A stretch of 64,000 nucleotides of DNA from Streptomyces litmocidini (GCF_014649755.1 NZ_BMTQ01000002.1:262761-326760); one strand, 5' to 3'. Positions 49,315 to 58,567 are shown, numbered from the stretch's first letter. Program-made: numbers and translations. The notes: generated by a model not told the origin, from the sequence alone.

Positions 49315-50775
49315 TCAGCCCCGGGCCTTGATGACCGCCTTCATCACGGCCTTGGCGATCGGGGCGGCGAGGCCGCCACCGGTGATGTCCTCACGGTCGG
49401 TGCCGGCCGAGTCCTCGACGACGACGGCGACCGCGACCGGGGAGCCCTCGGAGGTCTTCGCGTACGAGATGAACCAGGCGTAGGGACGCTTGGCGTTCTT
49501 CTCGCCGTGCTGGGCCGTACCCGTCTTGCCGCCGACCTTCACGCCGTCCATGTTCAGGTCGGCGTTGCCGCCGGTGCCGTTGGAGACGACGTTCTCCATC
49601 ATCTGCTGGAGCTTCTGGGCGGTCTCCGGCGAGACCGGGCGGCTCATCTCCTCCGGCTCGGTCTGCTTGATGATGTCGAGGTTCGGGGCCCGCAGCTGGT
49701 CGATCATGTACGGCTTCATCAGCTTGCCGTCGTTGGCGATCGCCGCCGTGACCATCGCCATCTGCAGCGGGGTCGTCGCGGTGTTGAACTGGCCGATCGA
49801 CGAGAGCGCGTTGCCACCGCGGTCGGAGTGCTTGTCGAAGACCGAGGCGGAGGAGCGGACCGGGGTGAACTGCTCGGCGTTGAAGCCGAACTTCTCCGCC
49901 ATCTCGACCATCTTGTCGCGGCCGACGTCGTCGCCGAGCTTCGCGAAGACCGAGTTGCAGGAGATCTCCAGCGCGTGGTTGAGGCTGGTGTTGGCACAAC
50001 CCCTGGCGTGGTTGACCATCTCCCGGTTGGAGAGCGGGATCTTCCAGCCCTCGGGGGTGTCGGTCGGCGCGTTGATGTCGGTGACCTTGCCGTTCTCCAG
50101 CGCGGCGGCGGCGGTGACGACCTTGAAGACGGAACCGGGCGGGTAGATCTCGCGCAGCGCCCGGTTCTGCATCGGCTTGCTCTTGGCCTCGTTCAGCGCG
50201 ACCCAGGCCTTCTCGTCGTCGCTGCCGGCGATGGTGGACGGGTCGTACGACGGGGTGGACGCGAGCGCGAGGATCTTGCCGGTCTTCGGCTCGATCGCGA
50301 CGACGGCGCCGGTCTTGTCGCCGAGGCCCTCGAAGGCGGCCTTCTGCGCGGCACCGCTGAGGGTGGTGACGACGTCACCGCCCTTCTTCTTCTCGCCGGT
50401 GAACATGGCGAGGGTGCGGTCGAAGAAGAGCCGGTCGTCGTTGCCGGTGAGGATGCCGTCCTCGATCTTCTCGATCTGGTTGGCGTCGTACACCTGCGAG
50501 GCGTAGCCGGTGACGGGGGCCCACATGGGGCCGTTCACATAGGTGCGCTTGTACTTGTAGTAGTTGCCGCCGGAGTCGACGGAACTGGTGATCGGCTTGC
50601 CGTCGACGATGATGTTGCCGCGCGGGTTCGCGTATCGCTCGATGCGGACGCGGGTGTTCTTGGGGTGTGCGTTCAGCTCGTCGGCACGGACGAACTGGAC
50701 CCAGTTGTCCCGCAGGAGCAGGGCGAGGACCAGCAGGCCGCAGAAGATCGCGACCCGCCGCAGAGGCTTGTTCAC
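49315..50775 (-). CDS. pbpA: Penicillin-binding protein 2-type transpeptidase PbpA
   Basis: A 486-residue class B penicillin-binding protein with an N-terminal membrane anchor (VAIFCGLLVLALLLRDNW). The transpeptidase domain has the active-site SxxK in PPGSVFKVVTA (about residue 214), SxN in LEISCNSVFAKLG (about 272) and KTG in VGGKTGTAQHG (about 417). It cross-links peptidoglycan during septation/elongation. Its start overlaps the FtsW/RodA stop by 4 bases, and the two proteins are expected to act together as glycosyltransferase and transpeptidase. Confidence 0.96.
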   Translation of the reverse strand: MNKPLRRVAIFCGLLVLALLLRDNWVQFVRADELNAHPKNTRVRIERYANPRGNIIVDGKPITSSVDSGGNYYKYKRTYVNGPMWAPVTGYASQVYDANQIEKIEDGILTGNDDRLFFDRTLAMFTGEKKKGGDVVTTLSGAAQKAAFEGLGDKTGAVVAIEPKTGKILALASTPSYDPSTIAGSDDEKAWVALNEAKSKPMQNRALREIYPPGSVFKVVTAAAALENGKVTDINAPTDTPEGWKIPLSNREMVNHARGCANTSLNHALEISCNSVFAKLGDDVGRDKMVEMAEKFGFNAEQFTPVRSSASVFDKHSDRGGNALSSIGQFNTATTPLQMAMVTAAIANDGKLMKPYMIDQLRAPNLDIIKQTEPEEMSRPVSPETAQKLQQMMENVVSNGTGGNADLNMDGVKVGGKTGTAQHGEKNAKRPYAWFISYAKTSEGSPVAVAVVVEDSAGTDREDITGGGLAAPIAKAVMKAVIKARG

Positions 50776-52193
50776 GGACGGACCACCTGGGTCATCTCGG
50801 CGTCGGGGTTCGGGGCGGGGGCGGGCGCGGGACGGCGCGCGGTGTCGCTGATCCGGATCAGGATGCCGATCAGGGCCCAGTTGGCGATCACGGAGGATCC
50901 GCCGTACGCGAGGAACGGCATCGTCATACCGGTGAGCGGGATGAGGCCCATCACACCGCCGGCCACGACGAAGATCTGGAGCGCGAAGGCACCGGAGAGG
51001 CCCATCGCGAGCAGCTTGCCGAAGGGGTCGCGGGCGGCGAGGGCGGTGCGGACGCCGCGCTCGATGATCAGCCCGTAGAAGAGCAGGAAGACCATCACAC
51101 CGGTGAGGCCGAGCTCCTCGCCGACCGTGGCGAAGATGAAGTCGGAGTTCGCGGCGAAGCCGATGAGGTCCGAGCTGCCCTGTCCCAGGCCGGCGCCGAG
51201 GATGCCTCCGGAGCCGAAGGACATCAGCACCTGGGTCATCTGGTCGCAGGCGGCGACCTTCTCCGCGCAGGCGAACGGGTCGGACCAGGCGTCCACACGG
51301 GCCTGGACGTGGCCCGCGAAGGAAGCCACGCTGACGGCGCCCGCGACGGCCATGAGCAGACCCATCACGATCCAGCTGGTCCGCTCCGTCGCCACGTACA
51401 GCATGATCACGAACATGCCGAAGAACAGCAGCGACGTACCGAGGTCGTTCTCGAAGACGAGGATGAGGAGGCTGACCGCCCAGATCGTGATGATCGGGCC
51501 GAGGTCGCGGCCACGCGGCAGGTAGAGCCCCATGAAGCGGCGGCTGGCCAGGGCCAGGGCGTCCCGCTTCACCATCAGGTAGCCGGAGAAGAAGATCGCC
51601 AGGACCAGCTTGGCGAACTCACCGGGCTGGATGGAGAAGCCACCGATGTGGATCCAGATCTTGGCGCCGAAGACGTCCGCCCCGAGACCCGGCACGAGCG
51701 GCAGCAGCAGGAGGACGAGCGCCGCCACCATCGAGATGTACGTGTAGCGCTGCAGGACACGGTGGTCCTTGAGCAGCAGCAGCACGCCCACGAACATGGC
51801 GATGCCGACCGCCGAGTACAGCATCTGCTTGGGAGCGTCGGGACTGAAGCTGCCGAAGTCCCGGATGGACTTCGCGATCAGCCGCGGCGACTGGTCCAGC
51901 CGCCAGATCAGCACCAGGCCCAGCCCGTTCAGCAGGGTCGCCAGCGGCAGCAGCAGCGGGTCCGCGTACGGGGCCCACTTGCGCACCACCAGGTGCGCGA
52001 CGCCCGCGAGCAGCGCCAGGCCGAGTCCGTACCCGGCCATTCCGGCCGGGACCTTGCCGTCGATGGCCAGGCCCACGTTGAGGTACGCGAACACCGGGAT
52101 GACGACGGCGAACGCCAGCAGCGCCAGCTCGGTGTTGCGGCGGCTCGGCGCCTCGATCGCGCCGATGGTGGTCGTGTTGGTGACAACGCTCAT
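50772..52193 (-). CDS. FtsW/RodA/SpoVE-family peptidoglycan polymerase
   Basis: A 473-residue polytopic SEDS protein with about twelve transmembrane helices. Typical motifs are visible, including PFGKLLAMGLSGAFALQIFVVAGGVMGLIPLTGMTMPFLAYGGSSVIANW near the C-terminus and GGFSIQPGEFAKL in the middle. SEDS proteins polymerise lipid II together with a class B PBP, here PbpA encoded next. Streptomyces carries several paralogues, so a specific symbol is not assigned. Confidence 0.95.
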   Translation of the reverse strand: MSVVTNTTTIGAIEAPSRRNTELALLAFAVVIPVFAYLNVGLAIDGKVPAGMAGYGLGLALLAGVAHLVVRKWAPYADPLLLPLATLLNGLGLVLIWRLDQSPRLIAKSIRDFGSFSPDAPKQMLYSAVGIAMFVGVLLLLKDHRVLQRYTYISMVAALVLLLLPLVPGLGADVFGAKIWIHIGGFSIQPGEFAKLVLAIFFSGYLMVKRDALALASRRFMGLYLPRGRDLGPIITIWAVSLLILVFENDLGTSLLFFGMFVIMLYVATERTSWIVMGLLMAVAGAVSVASFAGHVQARVDAWSDPFACAEKVAACDQMTQVLMSFGSGGILGAGLGQGSSDLIGFAANSDFIFATVGEELGLTGVMVFLLFYGLIIERGVRTALAARDPFGKLLAMGLSGAFALQIFVVAGGVMGLIPLTGMTMPFLAYGGSSVIANWALIGILIRISDTARRPAPAPAPNPDAEMTQVVRP

Positions 52194-52219
52194 GGTGGTG
52201 AAAGGCCCCCTACGGGTGC

Positions 52220-53710
52220 TTACTGCTTGCCGCAGTTCGAGGCCAGCTTCTGCTCCTCCGCGGTGAGGGTGGGACCCGGGGACGGAGCGGCTGTGGTGGG
52301 CTTGGGATCAGGGGTGGCGGTGCCGGGCTTCTGGGTGGCCGGCGGCTTGCTCGCCTGGTCGGCGGCCTTCTCGGCGGCGGCGTGCCGCTGCTCGGCCTTC
52401 TTGCAGGCCGAGGCCTGCAGGGCCAGTTCCGAGATCTTCGTCTCGGCCTTGGGGAGGCTGCCGCCCGCGATCGTGTCCTCGACCTGCTTCCGCTGGTAGG
52501 CGGGGAGGTACTTGAGTTCGATCTCGGGGTGGTCCTTCTCGACCTTCGAGAGCGACACCCACGCCAGGTCCTGGCTGATGCCCTGGTACAGCGCCACGTG
52601 CTGGTCCTTGGAACCCACGAAGTACTGCGTCTGCGTCCAGCGCCAGCCGCCGTACAGCCCGCCGCCGAGGAGCGCGAGGACGAGGACGAGGAAGAAGGAG
52701 CGCTTGAGCCACTTGCGGCCGGTGCGCGGCTTGACGAAGTCGTCGTCCGTGTACGAGTCGAAGGAGCCCTGCGGGGGCATGCCGCCGTAGCCGTGGTCGT
52801 CGCCGCTGCCGGGCGGGCCGAAGCCCCCGGCGGGCGGCTGGTGGTGCGGCGCGGAGCGGCCGAGGCCCGAGGCGCGGCCGGCCGGGGTGTGCATCGCCCC
52901 GCCGTCGTTCAGCTGCGCCTGGTTCTCGGCGACGGCGCCCACGACGACCGGGATGTCGCTGAGGTGACCGGCGAGGGTGTCGCCGCCGTCGACGTCGAGG
53001 ACGTCGGCGACGATCACCGTGATGTTGTCGGGACCGCCGCCGCGCAGCGCGAGCTGGATCAGCTCCTGCACGGTCTCCTGCGGACCCTGGTAGCTGGCGA
53101 GGGTGTCCTCGAGGGTCTGGTGCGAGACCACGCCGGACAGGCCGTCGGAGCAGATCAGGTAGCGGTCGCCGGCCCGGACCTCACGGATGGAGAGGTCGGG
53201 TTCGACGTGGTCGCCGCTGCCGAGCGCGCGCATGAGGAGCGAGCGCTGCGGGTGGGTGGTGGCCTCTTCCTCGGTGATCCGGCCCTCGTCGACGAGGCGC
53301 TGGACCCAGGTGTGGTCCTGGGTGATCTGGGTGAGGAGGCCGTCGCGGAGCAGGTAGGCGCGGGAGTCCCCGACGTGCACGAGGCCGAGCCGCTGGCCGG
53401 TCCACAGGAGGGCGGTGAGCGTGGTGCCCATGCCCTCCAGCTGCGGGTCCTCCTCGACCATCATCCGCAGCTGGTCGTTGGCGCGCTGCACCGCCGTACC
53501 GAGCGAGGTGAGGATGTCGGAGCCGGGGACGTCGTCGTCGAGCGTGACGAGCGTGGAGATCACCTCGGAGGAGGCGACCTCGCCGGCGGCCTGTCCGCCC
53601 ATGCCGTCGGCGATGGCGAGCAGACGGGGCCCGGCGTAACCCGAGTCCTCGTTGCCCTCGCGGATCATGCCCTTGTGCGAGCCCGCGGCGAATCGCAGGG
53701 ACAGAGTCAT
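52220..53710 (-). CDS. PP2C-family protein serine/threonine phosphatase (PstP-like)
   Basis: A 496-residue membrane phosphatase. The catalytic domain (residues 1-240) begins MTLSLRFAAGSHKGMIREGNEDSGYAG and shows the metal-binding aspartates in LLAIADGMGGQAAGE, VHVGDSRAYLLRDG and LICSDGLSGVV. A Gly/His-rich linker, one transmembrane helix (FFLVLVLALLGGGLYGGW, about residues 330-350) and an extracytoplasmic tail of about 130 residues follow. The ATG at 53710 is chosen over an upstream in-frame start because MTLSLRFAAGSHKG is the conserved beginning. It reverses PknB signalling. Confidence 0.95.
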   Translation of the reverse strand: MTLSLRFAAGSHKGMIREGNEDSGYAGPRLLAIADGMGGQAAGEVASSEVISTLVTLDDDVPGSDILTSLGTAVQRANDQLRMMVEEDPQLEGMGTTLTALLWTGQRLGLVHVGDSRAYLLRDGLLTQITQDHTWVQRLVDEGRITEEEATTHPQRSLLMRALGSGDHVEPDLSIREVRAGDRYLICSDGLSGVVSHQTLEDTLASYQGPQETVQELIQLALRGGGPDNITVIVADVLDVDGGDTLAGHLSDIPVVVGAVAENQAQLNDGGAMHTPAGRASGLGRSAPHHQPPAGGFGPPGSGDDHGYGGMPPQGSFDSYTDDDFVKPRTGRKWLKRSFFLVLVLALLGGGLYGGWRWTQTQYFVGSKDQHVALYQGISQDLAWVSLSKVEKDHPEIELKYLPAYQRKQVEDTIAGGSLPKAETKISELALQASACKKAEQRHAAAEKAADQASKPPATQKPGTATPDPKPTTAAPSPGPTLTAEEQKLASNCGKQ

Positions 53711-53889
53711 GCGCACCTGCCCTGTCGCCGCTGCATCGGGGTACGGCCGGTCTCGACCCACACTGCCCACCCTCCGGTCGCTCCGGTCATGCCGGTCGAT
53801 TCGGTCGCTCCGGTCGGGAGCGCGGCACCTCCCGCGGCGGGGGCCGTACCGGCTCGCTCGCTCCGCTCGCGCTCATTCATGTCGTGGCA

Positions 53890-54408
53890 CTACTTCCGAA
53901 GCTCGATGACGGTCTTGCCGATGCGGATCGGCGCGCCCAGCGGAATCGGCGTGGCGGTGGTGAGGCGGGCCCGGTCGAGGTAGGTGCCGTTGGTGGACCC
54001 GAGGTCCTCGACGATCCACTGGCCGTCCCGGTCCGGGTAGATCCGGGCGTGGCGGCTGGAGGCGTAGTCGTCGTCGAGGACGATCGTCGAGTCGTGCGCC
54101 CGGCCCAGCGTGATCGTCTGCCCCTGGAGGGCGACGGTCGTGCCCGTGAGGGTGCCCTCGGAGACGACCAGCTTGGTCGGTGCGCCGCGGCGCTGGCGGC
54201 CACCCGCGTTCTGCTGGCCGCGCTGCTGCGGAGGCGCGGCCGCCTGGCGCGCGTTCTGCTGGGGCCGCGCCTCCTGGCGCCGCGAACCGCGCTGGGTGAC
54301 CCGTGTGCCGAACAGGTCGCTGCGAATGACCTGGACGGCCACGATGACGAACAGCCACAGAACGGCCAGGAAACCCAACCGCATGACCGTCAGGGTCAGC
54401 TCTGACAT
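53890..54408 (-). CDS. fhaB: FHA-domain protein FhaB (membrane-anchored)
   Basis: A 172-residue protein with an N-terminal transmembrane helix (MRLGFLAVLWLFVIVAVQVI, residues 9-28), a basic/Gln-rich linker and a C-terminal FHA domain (about 85-170; ITLGRAHDSTIVLDDDYASSRHARIY, LGSTNGTYLD). It binds phosphothreonine peptides, typically of PknB substrates. It lies 10 bases after fhaA. The 179-base gap to the phosphatase gene downstream contains no gene. Confidence 0.93.
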   Translation of the reverse strand: MSELTLTVMRLGFLAVLWLFVIVAVQVIRSDLFGTRVTQRGSRRQEARPQQNARQAAAPPQQRGQQNAGGRQRRGAPTKLVVSEGTLTGTTVALQGQTITLGRAHDSTIVLDDDYASSRHARIYPDRDGQWIVEDLGSTNGTYLDRARLTTATPIPLGAPIRIGKTVIELRK

Positions 54409-54418
54409 TGCCCCCGCT

Positions 54419-55261
54419 TCACCCTTCGGCTTGCCGGTAAACGATGGTGGTGCTGCCCACGACGATCCGCGAGCCGTCGCGGAGCGTAGCGCGGGTGGTG
54501 TGCTGCCCGTCCACCACGATGCCGTTGGTGGATCCCAGATCCTGGATCGTCGAGGGCGTTCCGGTCCGGATCTCGCAGTGCCGGCGGGAGACGCCGGGAT
54601 CGTCGATCCTCACGTCCGCGTCGGTGCTGCGGCCGAGGACCAGGGTCGGGCGGGAGATCTGGTGGCGGGTGCCGTTGATCTCGATCCAGCGGCGCACCGA
54701 AGCGCCCGCTCCGCCGTGGGTGGCGGGGCCGGGCATGGCTCCGGGGCCGCCCGCCGGGCGTCCGGCGGGCGCCGTCGGCCGGTGGCCGGGCGCGCCGGGA
54801 GGCGGGGAGGCGGGCATGGGCGGGGCGCCGGCCGGGGGGTACCCGTAACCGCCGTGGCCCTGCTGCTGCGGCTGCGGCTGTGACGTACTCGACGCCAGCG
54901 TGCGGCTGCGGACGCGGTACAGGCCGGTGTCGAGGTCCTCGGCCTTCTCCAGGTGGACCTTGATCGGGCCCATGAAGGTGTACCGCTGCTGCTTCGCGTA
55001 GTCCCTGACCAGGCCGGCGAGCTCGTCGCCGAGCTGGCCCGAGTAGGGGCTGAGACGCTCGTAGTCCGGCGTGCTCAGCTCCACGATGAAGTCGTTGGGG
55101 ACGACCGTCCGCTCGCGGTTCCAGATCGTCGCGTTGTTGTCGCACTCGCGCTGGAGCGCGCCGGCGATCTCGACGGGCTGGACCTCGGACTTGAAGACCT
55201 TGGCGAAGGTGCCGTTGACCAGACCTTCGAGACGCTGCTCGAAACGCTTCAGGACTCCCAT
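54419..55261 (-). CDS. fhaA: FHA-domain protein FhaA with DUF3662 domain
   Basis: A 280-residue cytoplasmic protein. An N-terminal DUF3662 domain (residues 1-115; MGVLKRFEQRLEGLVNGTFAKVFKSEVQPVEIAGALQRE) is followed by a Pro/Gly/Gln-rich linker and a C-terminal FHA domain (about 195-275; LVLGRSTDADVRIDDPGVSRRHCEI, LGSTNGIVVDG). In mycobacteria the homologue binds phosphorylated MviN and restrains peptidoglycan synthesis. It is the first gene of the minus-strand division operon, so the operon promoter lies within 55262-55600. Confidence 0.94.
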   Translation of the reverse strand: MGVLKRFEQRLEGLVNGTFAKVFKSEVQPVEIAGALQRECDNNATIWNRERTVVPNDFIVELSTPDYERLSPYSGQLGDELAGLVRDYAKQQRYTFMGPIKVHLEKAEDLDTGLYRVRSRTLASSTSQPQPQQQGHGGYGYPPAGAPPMPASPPPGAPGHRPTAPAGRPAGGPGAMPGPATHGGAGASVRRWIEINGTRHQISRPTLVLGRSTDADVRIDDPGVSRRHCEIRTGTPSTIQDLGSTNGIVVDGQHTTRATLRDGSRIVVGSTTIVYRQAEG

Positions 55262-55707
55262 GGGGCACCTCCTCCGTCGTTGTCGCCCTGGTACTGCTTA
55301 CTGATCGTATCCACGCGTCGGGAAATCGGCTGGTTCCCCTTCTCTGCCCTGTGGACGAGTGTCACCTCTCACAGGCTTTCCCCACGGATCGTAGAGGTGG
55401 CCTGTGGACAGTGTCCCGCACCCGGCTGTGGGAGCGGAGGCTCGGGCCGGGGTTCCGGACCGGTCCGTCCCCTTCCTCCCCCCTTCTTCCTCTCTTCCAT
55501 CGCCCTTCTTCCTGCCTCCCCCTCCCGGACGCGCCCACTTCTCCCGGCTCGTGCTCCACGCGGTCACGCCGTTGCTCCCTCCCTCTCCTTGTTCTCCGGG
55601 AGCGGGGACGAAACAACGGATGTGAATCCACGGTCTGCGACGTGCTAATCTTCAGATGTCGCCAGGCGCTCCCACCGGAAGGTGAGAGGGCAGGGAGACC
55701 ACCCAAT
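55262..55707. other. 446-base intergenic region with DnaA-like boxes and a pyrimidine tract
   Basis: No convincing gene. It must contain the fhaA operon promoter (minus) and the tRNA-Leu promoter (plus). Visible elements are two DnaA-box-like sequences on the minus strand (TGTGGACGA at 55350 and TGTGGACAG at 55403) and a long C/T-rich tract (about 55470-55528) that is almost purine-free on the plus strand. Short ORFs crossing it look like composition artefacts. Confidence 0.5.
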
Positions 55708-55794
55708 GCGCGGGTGGCGGAATAGGCAGACGCGCTGGATTCAGGTTCCAGTGCCCGCAAGGGCGTGGGGGTTCAACTCCCCCCTCGCGCACCA
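55708..55794 (+). tRNA. tRNA-Leu (anticodon CAG)
   Basis: An 87-base class II tRNA with acceptor GCGCGGG/CTCGCGC, D-arm GTGGCGGAATAGGCAGAC, anticodon loop TTCAGGT with CAG at 55742-55744, long variable arm TGCCCGCAAGGGCGT and T-arm GGGGGTTCAACTCCCCC. The 3' ACCA is encoded, unlike the other two tRNAs here. Confidence 0.97.
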
Positions 55795-55797
55795 GAC

Positions 55798-55832
55798 GGA
55801 AGCCCCGTAGGTCATCGACCTACGGGGCTTCC
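55798..55832 (+). terminator. Hairpin terminator after tRNA-Leu
   Basis: A perfect 16-bp stem (55798-55813 with 55817-55832) with a 3-base loop, beginning 3 bases after the tRNA. There is no T-run. Confidence 0.75.
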
Positions 55833-55906
55833 GCGTATCTCGGGGCGGATGTGAGCCTTCCCACGTCGGGCACGTGCCGGGGTCGCTCGCCGGGGCTCGT
55901 CGGGAC

Positions 55907-55960
55907 CCCTCGAAGATCCTTCGAGGGCGCGACTTTCGTCGTCCGGAGGCGAGACGAAAG
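55907..55960. promoter_or_regulatory. Two perfect inverted repeats upstream of the two-component system
   Basis: CCCTCGAAG-ATC-CTTCGAGGG (55907-55927) and CTTTCGTC-N12-GACGAAAG (55933-55940 and 55953-55960) lie 40-95 bases before the kinase start. They could be operators for the adjacent response regulator or another repressor. Confidence 0.5.
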
Positions 55961-56000
55961 AGAGACGTACGGGGGGACGGGCGCTGCCTAGGGTTCGGAC

Positions 56001-57875
56001 GTGGACGTCATGTCGAACTCGGGGAGCCGGACCGGGCTGCCGAACTCGGGGAGCCGGACCGGGCTGCCGAACTCGGGGAGCCGGACCGGGCCGCCGGAGC
56101 CGGGGGGCCGGACCGCGCGGGAGGCCGCGGCCAGGGCCGCCGCCTGGTGGAACTGGCTCGTGATGCCCGGGCACTGGTCACGGCGCAGGATCACCGGCGA
56201 GGTGGCCCTCGCCGTGGTCCTCGCGCTGCTGGCGGCGGGCTCCGAGGAACTCCTGGGCGGCGAGGGACGGCGGCTGGCCGCCGTCGCCGCGGGCGCGGCC
56301 GTGCTGTCGCTGCTGCGGCGCAGACTCCCCGCCGGGGTGCTCGTCCTGACCGCGGGACTCGCGCCCTTCCTGCCCGGCCTCGGGCCCCTGCTCATCGTGC
56401 TCGGCTGGTCGTCCGGCCGGTACGTCGCCAGCCCCGGGCGGGCGCTGGCCGCGTTCGTCGCCGCCTTCGTCCTGAACGTCGGCGGGACGCTCCTGGAGAC
56501 CTGGGACCGGCACCGGCTCCTCACCATCGCCTTCATGGCCACCCTCTACTACCTGGGCACCACGCTGGCCCCCGGCCTCGCCCACCGCTACTGGACCCAG
56601 CGGCGGACCCTGCTGCACGCGCTCCAGGAGCGCAACGCGCAGCTGCTGCGCGAGCGGAAAATGGTGGCCTGGCAGGCCAGGCTGCGCGAGCGGCAGCGGA
56701 TCGCCCAGGACATGCACGACAGCCTCGGCCACCAGCTGGCGCTGATCGCCGTGCACACGGGCGCCCTCGAAGTGGACCGGGAGCTGGGCGAGCGGCAGCG
56801 CGAGGTGGTCGGCGTCCTGCGGAACGCCTCGGTGACCGCCATGCACGAACTGCGGGAGGTCGTCGGGATACTCCGCGACGGCGTCGCGGCGGAGGACGGC
56901 ACCCCGTCGGCGCCCGCACCGGCCGGGGACGAGACGGGGCGGGCCGCGCGCGGCACCGCGGGCATCGAGGGGCTCGTGGCGGCGGCCCGCGCGGCCGGCA
57001 CCTCGGTCGGGCTGCGGCGGCTGGGAGAGGAGAGACCGCTGGCGCCGGCCGCCGACCACGCCGCGTACAGGATCGTGCAGGAGGCCCTCACCAACGCCTA
57101 CAAGCACGCGCCGGGGGCGCCGATCGGCGTCGAGCTGCGGTACGAGCCGGACACCTTCGTCGTGGAGATCGTCAACGGCGAGCCGGTGGACGGGCCGGCG
57201 AAGGACGTGGTGAGCGGCGGGCAGGGACTGGCCGGTCTCGCCGAACGGGCCCGTCTGGTGGGCGGCATGTGCCATGCGGGGCCGGCCGACGACGGCGGGT
57301 TCCGGGTCGCCGGAATGCTGCCGTACGGCGCGGCGCCGGTCGCCGAGGCAGCGCCTTTGGTCGATGCGGCCGACGACTTCCGACAGCAGACCACGAAGCC
57401 GCTGGTGGGCGATGGTCGTCCGGTCGCGGTCGGACCGGCCGACTGGACGTACACGGAGCGGGAGCTGGCGATGGCGGTGCGTGGGGGCAGGGGCAGGAGC
57501 ACGGGCGGGGCGGTCGCACTGGGCTGCGGGATCGCGTTCGCGGCGCTCGTCCTGCTGGTGGTGGCGGGGGGCTTCGGCCTCTACTTCCTCATGGGCTCCG
57601 TGAAGGACGGCATGATCGACCCCGCCCAGTACGAGGCGGTGAAGGTCGGGATGACCGAGAAGGAGGTCCGTGACCAGCTGCCCCCGGGCGACACCATGGC
57701 CACGGCGGGACTGGACGGCCCGGGACCCGCGCGGCCCGCGGGCGCCGACTGCCTGGTGCTGATGTCCTCGGACATGGGCGACATCGATGACGAGGAGCCC
57801 GTTTTCCGGTTCTGCTTCAAGGGCGGCAAGCTGATCGAGAAGAAGTCGTACTCGGTCGAGCAGCGCCAGAGCTGA
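56001..57875 (+). CDS. Sensor histidine kinase with C-terminal membrane-anchored BamE-like extension
   Basis: A 624-residue kinase. The GTG at 56001 has AGGG 7 bases upstream. Residues 4-34 carry three copies of NSGSRTGLP (27-bp DNA repeats). Several transmembrane helices (about 65-215) precede a HisKA_3 domain (IAQDMHDSLGHQLALIAVHTGAL, phospho-His about 240) and a GHKL ATPase (VQEALTNAYKHA, GGQGLAGLAERARLVGG). Unusually the protein continues: a linker, another transmembrane helix (LGCGIAFAALVLLVVAGGFGLYFLM, about 508-533) and an extracytoplasmic domain with YEAVKVGMTEKEVRDQLPPGD, a BamE/SmpA-like motif, and several cysteines. The response regulator gene follows 32 bases downstream. Confidence 0.9.
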   Translation: MDVMSNSGSRTGLPNSGSRTGLPNSGSRTGPPEPGGRTAREAAARAAAWWNWLVMPGHWSRRRITGEVALAVVLALLAAGSEELLGGEGRRLAAVAAGAAVLSLLRRRLPAGVLVLTAGLAPFLPGLGPLLIVLGWSSGRYVASPGRALAAFVAAFVLNVGGTLLETWDRHRLLTIAFMATLYYLGTTLAPGLAHRYWTQRRTLLHALQERNAQLLRERKMVAWQARLRERQRIAQDMHDSLGHQLALIAVHTGALEVDRELGERQREVVGVLRNASVTAMHELREVVGILRDGVAAEDGTPSAPAPAGDETGRAARGTAGIEGLVAAARAAGTSVGLRRLGEERPLAPAADHAAYRIVQEALTNAYKHAPGAPIGVELRYEPDTFVVEIVNGEPVDGPAKDVVSGGQGLAGLAERARLVGGMCHAGPADDGGFRVAGMLPYGAAPVAEAAPLVDAADDFRQQTTKPLVGDGRPVAVGPADWTYTERELAMAVRGGRGRSTGGAVALGCGIAFAALVLLVVAGGFGLYFLMGSVKDGMIDPAQYEAVKVGMTEKEVRDQLPPGDTMATAGLDGPGPARPAGADCLVLMSSDMGDIDDEEPVFRFCFKGGKLIEKKSYSVEQRQS

Positions 57876-57907
57876 GCGGCCCGTACCGGAGGCGTGGGGG
57901 AGAAGCA

Positions 57908-58567
57908 GTGGCAGGGCAGCCCATCAGGGTCGTGATCGCCGACGACGAGCCTCTGATCAGGGCCGGGATCCGGATGATCCTCATCTCGGACCCGGAGATC
58001 GAGGTCGTCGGGGAGGCCGGCGACGGGCGGGAGGCGGTCGAGGCGGCACGGGCGCACGCCGCCGACGTGGTGCTGCTCGACATCCAGATGCCGGTGCTCG
58101 ACGGCCTCTCCGCACTGCCGGAGCTGCGCCGGGCCGCGCCCGCGGCCCGGGTGATCGTCCTGACGACCTTCGGGGAGCGGGAGAACGTGCTGCGGGCCCT
58201 GGAGCACGGGGGCGCCGGGTTCCTGCTCAAGGACACGGCGCCCGCCGAGCTGATCCGGGCGGTGCGGGCGGCCGCGGCGGGAGACGCGTATCTGTCGCCC
58301 GCGGCGACCCGGCACGTGGTGGAGCGACTGGCGCTGGGCCGGGAGGTGGCGCGCGCCGAGCAGGCGCGGGCACGGGTGGCGGCGCTCAGCGAGAAGGAGC
58401 GGGACGTCCTGGCCCTGCTCGGCGAAGGGCTCTCCAACGCGGACGCCGGTAAGCGGCTGCACATGAGCGAGGCCACCGTGAAGACGTACGTGAGCCGGAT
58501 CCTGGCCAAGCTGGACTGCGAGAACCGCGTGCAGGCGGCGCTGCTCGCGCGGGACGCGGGGCTGTAA
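57908..58567 (+). CDS. NarL-family response regulator
   Basis: A 219-residue regulator with receiver domain (VVIADDEPLIRAGIRMIL; phospho-Asp in VVLLDIQMPVLDG about residue 58; Lys in GFLLKDTAP) and C-terminal LuxR HTH (about 158-215; LSEKERDVLALLGEGLSNADAGKRLHMSEATVKTYVSRIL). The start is GTG. It is cognate to the kinase immediately upstream. Likely targets include its own promoter, where two perfect inverted repeats lie (55907-55960). Confidence 0.95.
   Translation: MAGQPIRVVIADDEPLIRAGIRMILISDPEIEVVGEAGDGREAVEAARAHAADVVLLDIQMPVLDGLSALPELRRAAPAARVIVLTTFGERENVLRALEHGGAGFLLKDTAPAELIRAVRAAAAGDAYLSPAATRHVVERLALGREVARAEQARARVAALSEKERDVLALLGEGLSNADAGKRLHMSEATVKTYVSRILAKLDCENRVQAALLARDAGL

Noticed and set aside
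53711..53889. Extension of the PP2C protein by 20 residues from an upstream start
   Set aside because: The conserved family start MTLSLRFAAGSHKG begins at 53710; the upstream part is Arg/Pro-rich and not typical.
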